Positions 10,486 through 19,406 of a stretch of DNA of 64,000 nt are shown here, one piece after another. Both the position numbers and the translations under genes were made by a program. The stretch comes from Pyrenopolyporus hunteri (Eukaryota > Ascomycota > Sordariomycetes > Xylariales > Hypoxylaceae): contig CADCXC010000035.1 in NCBI GenBank assembly GCA_902806595.1, forward strand, positions 1,674,001 through 1,738,000, given 5' to 3'. The notes beneath the pieces were generated by a model. It did not search any database and had not been told where the DNA came from. It was given only the letters and a program-made list of their open reading frames with translations. The first letter of the stretch is position 1; every line of letters begins with the position of its first letter.

Positions 10486-13218
10486 TCAATAAAATGCACC
10501 GCCGCCTAAAGCGATACTCACAAGCTCCCACAGCGTAGTGACGTCCGGCAACGTCAGGACGAGGGACGGCCTCTCGAGGATGTCCTGGTACAGGGCCCTG
10601 CGAACGGACGAGTTCGCCGTCCTCCACAACGCGTACTCGCGCCCCTGCGCGATCAGCATCGCCAGCATGAGCACGAACGCTCCCAGGTTGGCCATCAGCA
10701 TGGCTTCCACCTGGCCGCGCGACACCAGTTGTCGTATGCCTTGCAGTCTGGCGCGCCACTGCTGCGCTGCTTGCGTTCCCTGCCCCGCTGCTGGCGCTGG
10801 CGCTGGCGCCGCCGCCTCAGGTTGTCCTCCCGCCTGTCCTGCCGGCTGAGCCGCCGCCGGGGCTACGGCGGCGACTGCGGCACCGGGTTCTCGGTTCACG
10901 GGGAGTCCCGCCTCCTCGACTAGGCGCAGTCCGTCCTCCATTATGTCCCTCAGGACATGCAACCAGTGGATCTCCTGCTGGAAGGCGGCGATGGTCGCTT
11001 CCATGCGCTCGATCTCGCGGGCCACGCCGGCGGCACGCCTCCTAAGCTGCGACGCGTTGGCGTGTTCCGGCTCCCTGGCGATGGCGGCGTTGGTCTGGTT
11101 GAGCCGCTCCCTGTACTGGTCGCACGTGTTCTGCGCGTTGTTGACCTGCTCCTGCAGGACGCCTAGTACCGCGGCCGAGTGCGCGGTCGCTTCTCCCGCC
11201 GTGTCCCGGATCCACGTCGCGAGCCTTTCTACGGATGCCCGCGCCTGCGCCAGCTGCGCGTTGAGCTCCCCGACCCGAGCCTCGTGCTCCGCCGTCCGCT
11301 CCCCGGCTTGTCTTTCGAGGTTTTCCACCGCCTCCTGCAGCTGTTCTCTCGCGGCTTGCGCGGCCTCTAGGTCGCCTGTCACTACGGCGAGCTGATCCCG
11401 CAGTTCCTGGATCTCGTTGGCGTTCGGAACGTCGTCGTTAGTATTGGCGTCATCACCACCATCTCCGTCCCCATCGCGATTTATCTGCGCCTGTTCTAAG
11501 TCGCGCGTGGCGGCTTCGAGTCTGGTGTTCAAGGCGGCCCTCTCTTCCTCGCACGTTTTAAGGGCCTTGTCTAGGTCGTTTCTGGTTCTTTCGAGCCCGG
11601 CTGTGAGCTCGGCCTTCTCTACATCGCATGTCTTAATCGCCTTGTTTAGCTCTCCTCTCGCTTTGTCGAGGCCGCTCGTCAGCTCGGCCTTCTCCGTATC
11701 ACAGGCTTTGATCGCGTTCTCCAGTTCTTTTTTCGTTTTATCGAGGCTACTCGTCAGCTCAGCCTTCTCCGCATCGGATGCCTTGATCGCGCTATCCAGC
11801 TCCTCTCTGGCCTCTCCAAGTCTGGCGGTGAGGTCGGCTTTCTCTGTCTCGCTTGTCTTAAGCGCATTATTTAGGTCGCTCTTAGCTTTGTCGAGACTAT
11901 TAGTGAGCTCAGCCTTCTCCGCATTACATGCCTTGATCGCGTTAGCTAGCTGCTCGCTGGCTTCTCCAAGCCTACCGGTAAGGTCAGCCTTTTCTGCCTC
12001 GTGTGTCTTTTGCGCGTCGTTCAGCTCTGCTTTAGCTTCTTCGAGTTTGGCGGTTAGGTCGGTCCTCTCCCCCTCACATTTCTCGAGCGCTTTATCCAGC
12101 TTTTCCCTGGCGCCTTTCTTGTTTTCGGCATCTTGCTTGGCGTTCTTAAGCTCTTGGCCCCTGGAGTTCAGCTGCGATTGGAGCTCCCTCTCGATTCGTT
12201 CAAGAGCTTTCACTCTTTCCCTAAGTTCCGGGAGCTGTCGTATCTCCTTAGTGTTGTCGTCGTTCTTAGAGCTCGACTTCTTAAGTTGTGCTTGGAGGTC
12301 ATCGCGTTCCTTTCCGAGTTTGTCGATGTCACTCTGTGCCTTCTCAGCGTCTTTCTCGAGGTCTTTCACTCGTTGTTCCGCTTCAGTCTTGGCTTCGTCC
12401 GTAGTCTTGTGTTGCTCCTCTAGGGCTTTAATCCTGTCGTCTGACTCGGTCTTCTCCTTCTCGAGCCCTTCGATACGTTCTTCCAGCGTGGAAACCTGAC
12501 CTTCAAGATCCCCGATATCCTCCGCCATTTGGGCTCTCTCGAGTTCACCATCCAACGTTTCTCCCCCTACGGGTGTAACTGGTGAGAAAGTCCGAGAACT
12601 CCTCCCGCTCATACGCCTATTCCTGTTCAGTGCTTCCGCCTCCTCATTAAGTGTTTTTATTTCTTCGTCTTTTTGTTCTACTTGACGTTGAAGCTCGTTA
12701 CCTCTCTGCATGAAATGAGCATTTTCCTGTTTTAGCCCGTCAATTACCCCCTTTAGCAATTGGCCTTCCATGCGGAGCTGTTTGAGTTGTCCGGCCTGTG
12801 TATCGACCTCTTTCTGTTTGTTTTTCGAGAGCCTCTCCTCTCGCTGCAATTCCGATCTTAGAACTCGAATCCTGACTTCTTGATCAGAGACCTGACGCTC
12901 AAGCTCCTTTCCTGATTCCTGCAATTTTTCGTGATCATTCTCCAAGTTTTTCATATACTCCTCGAGATCTACATTTTTCTTTTTCGCCTGAACTTTAAGA
13001 TTCGAAACCTCTTTCAGTAGGTCTCTGACCGTTTGTTGCTCCATCTCGAGCTGCTCTTCCATTTTAGCGAACTCTTCTTCATGCTGACTTTTCAGTATCC
13101 TGGCGTTCCGAGCAACCGCCTCGTCGATTTGGTCTTCCGCATTTTCTCGCGCTTCTTCTAATGCTTTCTCGGCTTCCCGAAGCTTCTTCTGTAACTCGTT
13201 TACGTTTGGTTGCGCCAT
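10486..13218 (-). CDS. Long coiled-coil protein with tandem 25-residue repeats and a C-terminal membrane segment
   Basis: Intronless frame of 910 aa from the ATG at 13218 (MAQPNVNELQKKL). The frame stays open upstream but without an ATG. Residues 1-600 are almost continuous charged coiled coil, broken by a short Ser/Thr/Pro segment at about 205-225. Residues 385-584 are eight tandem 25-residue repeats of the form K-A-(E/D)-L-T-x-x-L-(D/G)-(K/E)-A-x-x-(E/D)-L-x-x-A-I-K-x-C-x-x-E. A second helical region and an Ala/Pro/Gln-rich linker follow. A hydrophobic segment at about 838-858 (ANLGAFVLMLAMLIAQ) comes before a short tail of about 50 residues. The C-terminal hydrophobic stretch suggests a tethered or tail-anchored protein projecting a long rod, but no family was recognised. 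It could be a tether, scaffold or organelle-positioning protein; that is inference. Confidence 0.85.
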   Translation of the reverse strand: MAQPNVNELQKKLREAEKALEEARENAEDQIDEAVARNARILKSQHEEEFAKMEEQLEMEQQTVRDLLKEVSNLKVQAKKKNVDLEEYMKNLENDHEKLQESGKELERQVSDQEVRIRVLRSELQREERLSKNKQKEVDTQAGQLKQLRMEGQLLKGVIDGLKQENAHFMQRGNELQRQVEQKDEEIKTLNEEAEALNRNRRMSGRSSRTFSPVTPVGGETLDGELERAQMAEDIGDLEGQVSTLEERIEGLEKEKTESDDRIKALEEQHKTTDEAKTEAEQRVKDLEKDAEKAQSDIDKLGKERDDLQAQLKKSSSKNDDNTKEIRQLPELRERVKALERIERELQSQLNSRGQELKNAKQDAENKKGAREKLDKALEKCEGERTDLTAKLEEAKAELNDAQKTHEAEKADLTGRLGEASEQLANAIKACNAEKAELTNSLDKAKSDLNNALKTSETEKADLTARLGEAREELDSAIKASDAEKAELTSSLDKTKKELENAIKACDTEKAELTSGLDKARGELNKAIKTCDVEKAELTAGLERTRNDLDKALKTCEEERAALNTRLEAATRDLEQAQINRDGDGDGGDDANTNDDVPNANEIQELRDQLAVVTGDLEAAQAAREQLQEAVENLERQAGERTAEHEARVGELNAQLAQARASVERLATWIRDTAGEATAHSAAVLGVLQEQVNNAQNTCDQYRERLNQTNAAIAREPEHANASQLRRRAAGVAREIERMEATIAAFQQEIHWLHVLRDIMEDGLRLVEEAGLPVNREPGAAVAAVAPAAAQPAGQAGGQPEAAAPAPAPAAGQGTQAAQQWRARLQGIRQLVSRGQVEAMLMANLGAFVLMLAMLIAQGREYALWRTANSSVRRALYQDILERPSLVLTLPDVTTLWELVSIALGGGAFY
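11467..12066 (-). repeat. Eight tandem 75-bp coding repeats (25 aa each)
   Basis: Eight units of exactly 75 bp, read on the minus strand with first codons at 12066, 11991, 11916, 11841, 11766, 11691, 11616 and 11541. No unit contains an insertion or deletion. Units alternate partly between a KADLT..LGEA type and a KAELT..LDKA type. Since 25 = 7+7+11, each unit fits two heptads plus one hendecad of coiled coil. Confidence 0.9.
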
Positions 13219-14385
13219 GGCGATGCTGGAGGAGTTTCGAGACCAACGAGATAGGAAATTCGCGGGCGCGCTTGTCGCGGTGAATAGCCTGCCCGGCCCT
13301 AGTAAGGCTTTTGTTCGTATCGCGACACAAAGAAGAAAGCATTGCAAGGTCTGCGTCCGGTGATGCCAGGCCTTACGGCTTTGTCTACGCTTCTACGCGG
13401 ACTCATAATAGACGTCCAAGAGCTTCTTAAGCCACCACGGCACCAAGTACTACGCCGTAGGCCGATTTCTTTTAGCGAAACGACGCCCCCCCTCGTTCGA
13501 ATCCGGCGTATCTTCCTTTTCCATTGTCAGGGTAAGTTCCTGAAAACGGGGCACGGGGCTCTTGGGTCTAGAAAAATCAACGGCGTAACGTGCGGCTCTT
13601 AGATCTGGACGGATACAAAGGTGAACATGTCTCGTGGTTATAATATACACCAGGTGAGTTTCCCAAGGTGGTTCACAATTCTCTTTGAGTTGAACACAAT
13701 GTCGATTGTGAATCGCAGACATTCTTGTAGTCTCCACAATTTCTTCTCTCCTAGTATCGAGTGCGTTCTTTGAGGTTTTGAGGACTTCGTCCAGCCTACT
13801 TAAATACATTTACCTGCTAAGATAAGAAGCTTTCTTTCTTTCTTTTTTTTTTTTTTTTTTTTTTAGATTAATACTAAATCAAGTGATTCGTTATGCGGTT
13901 CAGTTTAGAGTCGAAAAGGGGTTACGCTTATTCTATCTATTACTTGGATGGGATTTTCGCTGATCGAAGTTTGTTGATAGATATAGTATGACTAGGTAGG
14001 TAAGTATATAATTCTACAAATCAATTTATGCATAGGTAGGCATGTAACTTCAATGCCTACCACGCGATGTCTTCGCTAGGTGGTATTGTACCTAAGACTG
14101 TTAGTATTTGGTTCTGGCCTGTCGGTGGCTACCTTTTTGGTAGCTTTCAAGGGTTGTTTACTTGGAAGTGAAAACAGTTGCGTCATCTCCGTCATAGGAA
14201 CCTCAACCAGCCTGAGCTAGCCTTCCAATTGAGCCAAGCTAGCTACCTTCCTTACACGTGCTTGTACATCTTCGACAATAGAGTCATCCCGATGGAAGGA
14301 GCTTTAAAGTCGATAGAAATCCGATGGTCCCAGGCCGCTTTCCCTTGGAAACATTGAAACATTCCATAAATCGAATCCCCACGAT
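13219..14385. other. Intergenic spacer with poly-T tract
   Basis: Contains the 5' region of the coiled-coil gene and the upstream region of GAD. A CTTT/poly-T run occupies 13830-13864. TAGGTAGG patches occur near 13990-14045. Minus-strand frames at 13450-13809 show no gene-like features. Confidence 0.6.
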
Positions 14386-14480
14386 CGTTCTCCTCCCTCG
14401 ACTTTTCTCTTGACTTTTCTCTTTACTTTTCTCGCCCCCCAACTTTCCTCGTCTCTCGACTCTTCCCGACTCTTGCTCAC
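14386..14480 (+). promoter_or_regulatory. CT-rich leader/promoter element upstream of GAD
   Basis: A pyrimidine-rich block with near-identical 12-bp units (variants of TCGACTTTTCTC at about 14399, 14411 and 14423) ends about 60 bp before the GAD start. CT boxes of this kind commonly sit next to transcription starts of highly expressed fungal genes. Its role here is inferred. Confidence 0.5.
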
Positions 14481-14537
14481 TAACAAAAAGAGTAGTGGAC
14501 GCTACGTCCGGGATATCGAACTCGACTACAAGCTACC

Positions 14538-16396
14538 ATGTCGCTGGCCCGCCATGTTAGTAGGAGTGAATTCTGACACGCCAGCCCCAATTGTTAATGC
14601 GCCCCCTTAGATCGACCCGGAGGAGCTCATAGAGCGCCTCCACGATGCTCATCTTACCGAGAATGGCCGCAAGCTGCGGCAGAAGATGACCACCTCTCAC
14701 CTCACACCTTACGGTACTAAGTATGCGAGTGAGATGGATGTGCCCAAGTATCAGCTTCCCAAGAAGGGAGCGCCCGCGGATACCGTGTACCAGCTGATCC
14801 ACGACGAGCTCGACTTAGACGGTAAACCAAACTTGAACTTGGCTAGGTAAGCAAGGTCCTCTTTCGTGGTAACTCACCGTCGGAGATGCTCAACAAGCCT
14901 ACTAGCTTTGTAGGGACTTATATGGAGCCGAATGCAACGCAGCTGATGGCGGAAAACCTGTCTAAGAATCTGGCGGATAATGACGAGTACCCGGCGATGA
15001 TGTCTCTCCACGAGCGTTGCGTGAGCATACTCGCTCATCTCTGGGGAGCCCGGAAGGACGAGAAGGCCGTTGGCTCGGCCACCACCGGCTCTTCCGAAGC
15101 TATTCATCTTGGTGGTTTGGCGATGAAGCGCCGCCGGCAGGAGCATCGCAGAGCGAAAGGTCCGGACGCTTCCAAGCCCAACATCATCATGGGTGCCAAC
15201 GCCCAGGTCGCCCTTGAGAAGTTCGCACGCTACTTTGACGTAGAGGCACGCATACTTCCGGTTTCTAAGGAGAGCCAGTACCGCCTGGACCCGAAACTCG
15301 TTCGGGAGAACGTCGACGAGAATACGATAGGAGTATTTGTCATCATGGGAAGCACGTACACGGGCCATTACGAGCCGGTCGAGGAGATTTCCAAGATCCT
15401 CGACGAGTATGAGGAGAAGACGGGCATCGACATCCCAATCCATGTCGATGCAGCTTCTGGGGGCTTCGTTGCGCCGTTCACACATGCGCAAGCTGGAGGT
15501 CCGAAATGGTAAGTGTAATAAAGAGACATACTATGCGTGAGAGCTCTTTTCGCTAACTGATGCATCCTCCAAGGAACTTCGAGCTTCCGCGGGTCAAGTC
15601 TATAAATACTTCTGGTCATAAATATGGGCTTGTCTACGCTGGCGTAGGCTGGATTATCTGGCGGGATGAGGCCTACCTGCCGCAACATCTAATCTTCGAG
15701 CTGCATTATCTCGGCGGCACCGAAAAATCGTTCACGCTTAACTTCTCCCGCCCCGGCGCGCAGATAATCGTGCAGTATTACAACCTCATCCACCTTGGAT
15801 TTGACGGATACCGTGAAATCATGGAAAACTGCCTCCGCAATGCGCGCCTTCTATCCAAGAGCGTAGAAGCATCGGGTTGGTATACGTGCGTATCAGACAT
15901 CCACCGCCGGCCGTCAGCCGCAACGGGCGTGCTTGCAGATACCAAAAATGCCGTGCTTGGTGGGGAGGGCGAGACCTCGACCGACTACGTAGCGGGGTTA
16001 CCGGTGGTGTCGTTCCGGCTAACAGACGACTTCCGGCAGCAGTTCCCTCACATCAAACAGGAATGGGTCTCGCTGCTCATGCGAGCACGCCAGTGGATAA
16101 TACCTAACTACGCGCTGCCACCGCAAGAGGACAAGATCGAGATCCTGCGCGTCGTTATCCGGGAGTCCATGACCATGGACTTGCTTGACCGCCTCATCGC
16201 GGATCTGATCTCCGTGACGCAGACTCTAATCGACAACGACGAGGTAGACCTATCGATCCTTCGGAAGCAGAAGCAAGTAGGGGATAGCCGGCCGCGCAAG
16301 GATGCTGGGAAGAGAGACCTTACGCAGGAGTCGGCAAGAGTGCTCGAGGGGAAGGCGGCGCGTCTGGCGGACGGTATCCACAGGAGCGTCTGCTGA
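14538..16396 (+). CDS. gad: Glutamate decarboxylase
   Basis: Four exons: 14538-14555, 14611-14846, 14906-15508 and 15574-16396, giving 559 aa. The 18-bp first exon encodes MSLARH and joins in phase 0 to IDPEELIERLHD. The next joins read NLASFVGTYMEPN and GPKWNFELPRVKS, as expected. PLP-dependent group II decarboxylase features: the HVDAASGGF segment and the Schiff-base motif SINTSGHKYG, with Lys302. The family converts L-glutamate to GABA and CO2, the entry to the GABA shunt, and is usually cytosolic. The last about 60 residues (DSRPRKDAGKRDLTQ onward) are charged and poorly conserved. A CT-rich leader precedes the gene. Identity is secure; the tiny first exon is the least certain part, but its donor GTTAGT is the only phase-compatible one. 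Confidence 0.93.
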
Positions 16397-18149
16397 AGTT
16401 TCTTCCGGCACGATCCCTAGAGGCTCTAGGCACCTCCCCAAAGGATCATCTAGATGAAGAGTCCAGGCATAGATAGTCAAACTTCAATACTCATACCACC
16501 ATATCCATCGATCTAGATACGCTTCCTAGAACGATCCAGCCCTAGTCCCGAGCCAATGGGGGTTTTTTTAAGCCCAACGGTGCGCCAGCTAATATTATAG
16601 GACTCTTTGTGGATATAGAAGACGTTGTAACGAAGTCCTGCTATACACCCGGTCCATCATCCATTGCCAAGCCCGGGATAGGGGTTGAGAGGTATATATT
16701 TCCTAAGACGTGTTTAGATAGCCGCACCCGTAATAACAGATATCATCCCTAATTGCCTAAAGAGAAGAAGTGACGATCCTTCAACGTCATTCTCACCTTT
16801 TCCCGCCGCTTGAATACTAGAAGGTCGACTAATTATTTCACTTGCCCAAAGTTCTGGTCTCAAAAGGAGTCGTAATAAGGTTGAAACAATATTACTGCGA
16901 TCATCACCGGGGTTTGCCCCCTACGATCTGCGAAACATGCACGTAGCGGTGCTCGGTCGGCGACGGGCGACCGTGGGGATATGAGACGGATGTGACAAAC
17001 GAAAGCTACATCATACGAAGCCATCTCCACCGCGGAAGAATACGGTTTCCTACGTACCTAGGTAGGTGTTGCGGTTATATATCATATAAATAGGTACGAT
17101 AAACAGCTTTTTTTACTTACTTTGCCACGGCCGAAGGGTGACGGGAGCAGCGTGGTATTCGTAACCTAGTCGGTACCTACTTAAACGATCACCGACGGCC
17201 GCTGCAACATCGCATCCACACTCCCGGTTAAACTGGGATGTTGTTTTTTGGTATTGTATATCGGATGTTTTCACACAGCGGACGCAACCCCGAGGGGTCG
17301 CTCATATAGGTAGGTAGGTATGCATACATGAAGTAACAGAGACACAAGCGAGCGAGCGGGTAGGCAGGCAGGGAAACAACGTACACGGCAAAAGCGAGTC
17401 GCGCGTCTTTCTTTTCCCGCTTCGGCACATCTCCCCGGCCGCGGCAACGTCTCAATGTTTAATGACGTGTGCGGTTACGGAGCCATGAGAGGGATATGAG
17501 GTCAGATAGGGGAGTGATGGGTGCATGGGAATATATTACCTGCCTGCCTGCCTACCTATGTTGAATCGAATTGCTAGATTGCCTCCTATCTACCTAGGTA
17601 GGTAGATAGCTAAGGGGTCTAGAGTTGGCTGGATACCTAGGTAGGTAGGTAGGTTAGATATTCAAAGGGCCGATGGGCATGATGCACAGGTGGTAGGTAT
17701 TCTGTGTTCTCCCACGTTACGAATAGTGATACCAGAGCGACGCCCGCCCGCCTACCTACCTACCTCCCTACCTACATACGTCTAGACACACGCACACTAC
17801 GTAAGGCAATATATTGTGCGTCGTCGATCTTCATTTATATTCTCCTCGCTTCGAGTAACAGCTGTCAATCAATTAACCCTTGCTTATCTTCCCGTCCGCC
17901 GTGGAACGGGAGGGAAAGCTTGTTTGGCCACACTCGCCTGGGAGGTAGGTAGGTAGGTGGGTAGGTAGGTGTATATATATATGTATTAAGGCTGGACAGG
18001 CGAGGGATGGAGGAAGGAAAAGAAGTTTATTTGGTATTGGGTCGAGAGCCGCACTAGCACGCCATAGGATACTATACTATACTATAACTACTTGAAGTGT
18101 CGAATACTTGAGACTAAGAGTTAAAGAGAGGAAAATTTGAACGGTCAAG
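16397..18149. other. Intergenic spacer rich in TAGG microsatellites
   Basis: Noncoding, 1.75 kb. Clusters of TAGGTAGG/CCTACCTA and CCTAGG palindromes occur at 17050-17080, 17300-17320, 17540-17660, 17745-17775 and 17943-17975. A pentanucleotide ACTAT run lies at 18069-18087. No gene seen. Confidence 0.6.
17573..17975. repeat. Cluster of (TAGG)n/(CCTA)n microsatellites
   Basis: Several short tracts, such as CCTACCTAGGTAGGTAGATAG at 17588-17608, CCTAGGTAGGTAGGTAGGTTAG near 17636-17656, CCTACCTACCTACC near 17750-17775 and GGTAGGTAGGTAGGTGGGTAGG near 17943-17966. The same motif recurs in most intergenic regions of the window. Confidence 0.8.
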
Positions 18150-18628
18150 ATGAAAGTAGGTACCACTTACTCCTATTCCCGTACTCAACACCTCGGTAGT
18201 CATAACAACCTCGAATCTAACAAGAGAACCCACAGTGCACACTTACAACCCTCATCTCCCTCCTCGCCGTCTCGTCCTCCGTCTCGGCCGCTAGCCTCCC
18301 GCTAGTCCGCCGGATGACCTGCAACGCCGGCCTCGACAACCCGTGCCAGGACCTGTACGTCGCGGTGCCCCCTTTTCCCGTCCTCTCCCCCTATTACTAC
18401 AGTCGAACCCCCCAAGCTATAGAAGCGCCCCTTTCGCTCTACCCCCTACCTATTTACCTATCTACCTATCTGCCTATTTACCTATCTACCTTCCAACTAG
18501 ACACTTCCCCAAAGCGATCACCAACCCGAACTAACTCCCATCACAAATCTAGATGCTTCTGCTCCTCCGGCACCGTGGCCTGCCACGCGGACCCGACGTC
18601 GCGGTGCGTGCATATGTGCACGTGTTAG
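18150..18628 (+). CDS. Small secreted cysteine-rich protein (candidate effector or antimicrobial-type protein)
   Basis: Three exons: 18150-18155 (Met-Lys), 18236-18354 and 18553-18628, giving 66 aa. Intron 1 (80 bp) has donor GTAGGT, branch ATCTAAC and acceptor ACAG. Intron 2 (198 bp) has donor GTACGT, acceptor CTAG and a CCTA-type microsatellite inside. The predicted protein starts MKCTLTTLISLLAVSSSVSA, a clean signal peptide. The mature part of about 45 residues has eight cysteines, clustered at the C-terminus (CFCSSGTVAC, SRCVHMCTC). An even cysteine number suggests four disulphides. Intron 2 is a multiple of three and has no stop in frame, so retention would give a 132-aa form. No family recognised; role in host or microbial interaction is inference. 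A telomere-like repeat lies 310 bp downstream. Confidence 0.6.
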
Positions 18629-19406
18629 ATGCTCAAATACCTACCTACCTACCTACCTGGTGCCTATCTATCTAAGCACCTATCTTAGGTAGACGGGGGG
18701 CCTACCCGAGTCTTCAGAGCCGTGGTAGAAAAGGGGTTGTTCTTGACTGACGATCGCTCGCTCACTCACTCTTTTCCTTTCCCTTTCCCGCTCCTTTTTT
18801 CTCCATATGGTTTTCCTTAAGTCTGGCAATGGGGAATAGGAGTTTCGAACGAGGTGGTTGTTAATTAATTAGTCTTTTGTCCCCTGGGTTTGGTTGGGTA
18901 GGATGGAGTGATGCTGGGGAAAGGAAGGGGGTTAAGGGGTAACCCCAATCCCAACCCTAACCCTGACATCAACCCTAACCTCAACCCTAACCCTAACCCG
19001 AGGGTAGTGGTAGGAGGGGAGTCTATGGGGGCGGTCACATACTAGTACTGAAATTTGATGAGAAAAGTTACGATGCTGAATCGTCCCCGCTAATCTCTTA
19101 TTATGAGCCTTTAGGATGAGAAGGGGAATGGTGTCGGGTCCAGGGGATTGATATTCTAGAATGATGTGATGATTAACCTTAGGTTTTCATTAGTAAAAAA
19201 ACCGACCTCCAGGTCAAAAATATGAACTTCTATCAATCAGTCCGCTGCCTCCCTTAATTTTTACACATTATAGAGAGGACGTCGCTCATGTATGTACATA
19301 GCGTCCAAGAATTCCCGGTTTCTTTCCAGACTAGTCGTAGCATTTCCCGCCTATTCCTGTACCGCCTATCTATTAGGTATTAAAACATCAAAGCGTACAC
19401 AGGTAC
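18629..19406. other. Intergenic spacer with telomere-like repeats
   Basis: Lies between the secreted-protein gene (+) and the 3' end of the WDR59/Mtc5 gene (-). Contains CCTA repeats at 18637-18690 and the telomere-like tract at 18941-18998. No gene. Confidence 0.65.
18941..18998. repeat. Interstitial telomere-like CCCTAA repeats
   Basis: A degenerate run of CCCTAA units: AACCCCAATCCCAACCCTAA, then CCCTGACATCAACCCTAACC, TCAACCCTAACCCTAACCCG. About seven of these units match or nearly match the complement of the TTAGGG telomere repeat used by filamentous ascomycetes. It is embedded in ordinary single-copy sequence between genes. Confidence 0.8.

Noticed and set aside
11417..12499. Long plus-strand open frame of 360 codons, Ser/Leu/Ala-rich
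   Set aside because: It is the antisense shadow of the repeated coiled-coil gene; the 75-bp repeat keeps an antisense frame open.
13219..13347. N-terminal extension of the coiled-coil protein resembling a mitochondrial presequence
   Set aside because: The frame is open, but its first codon is TTG and there is no upstream ATG; the only sensible start is the ATG at 13218.
13480..13520. GTTCGAATCC resembling a tRNA B box
   Set aside because: No matching A box or cloverleaf could be drawn around it.
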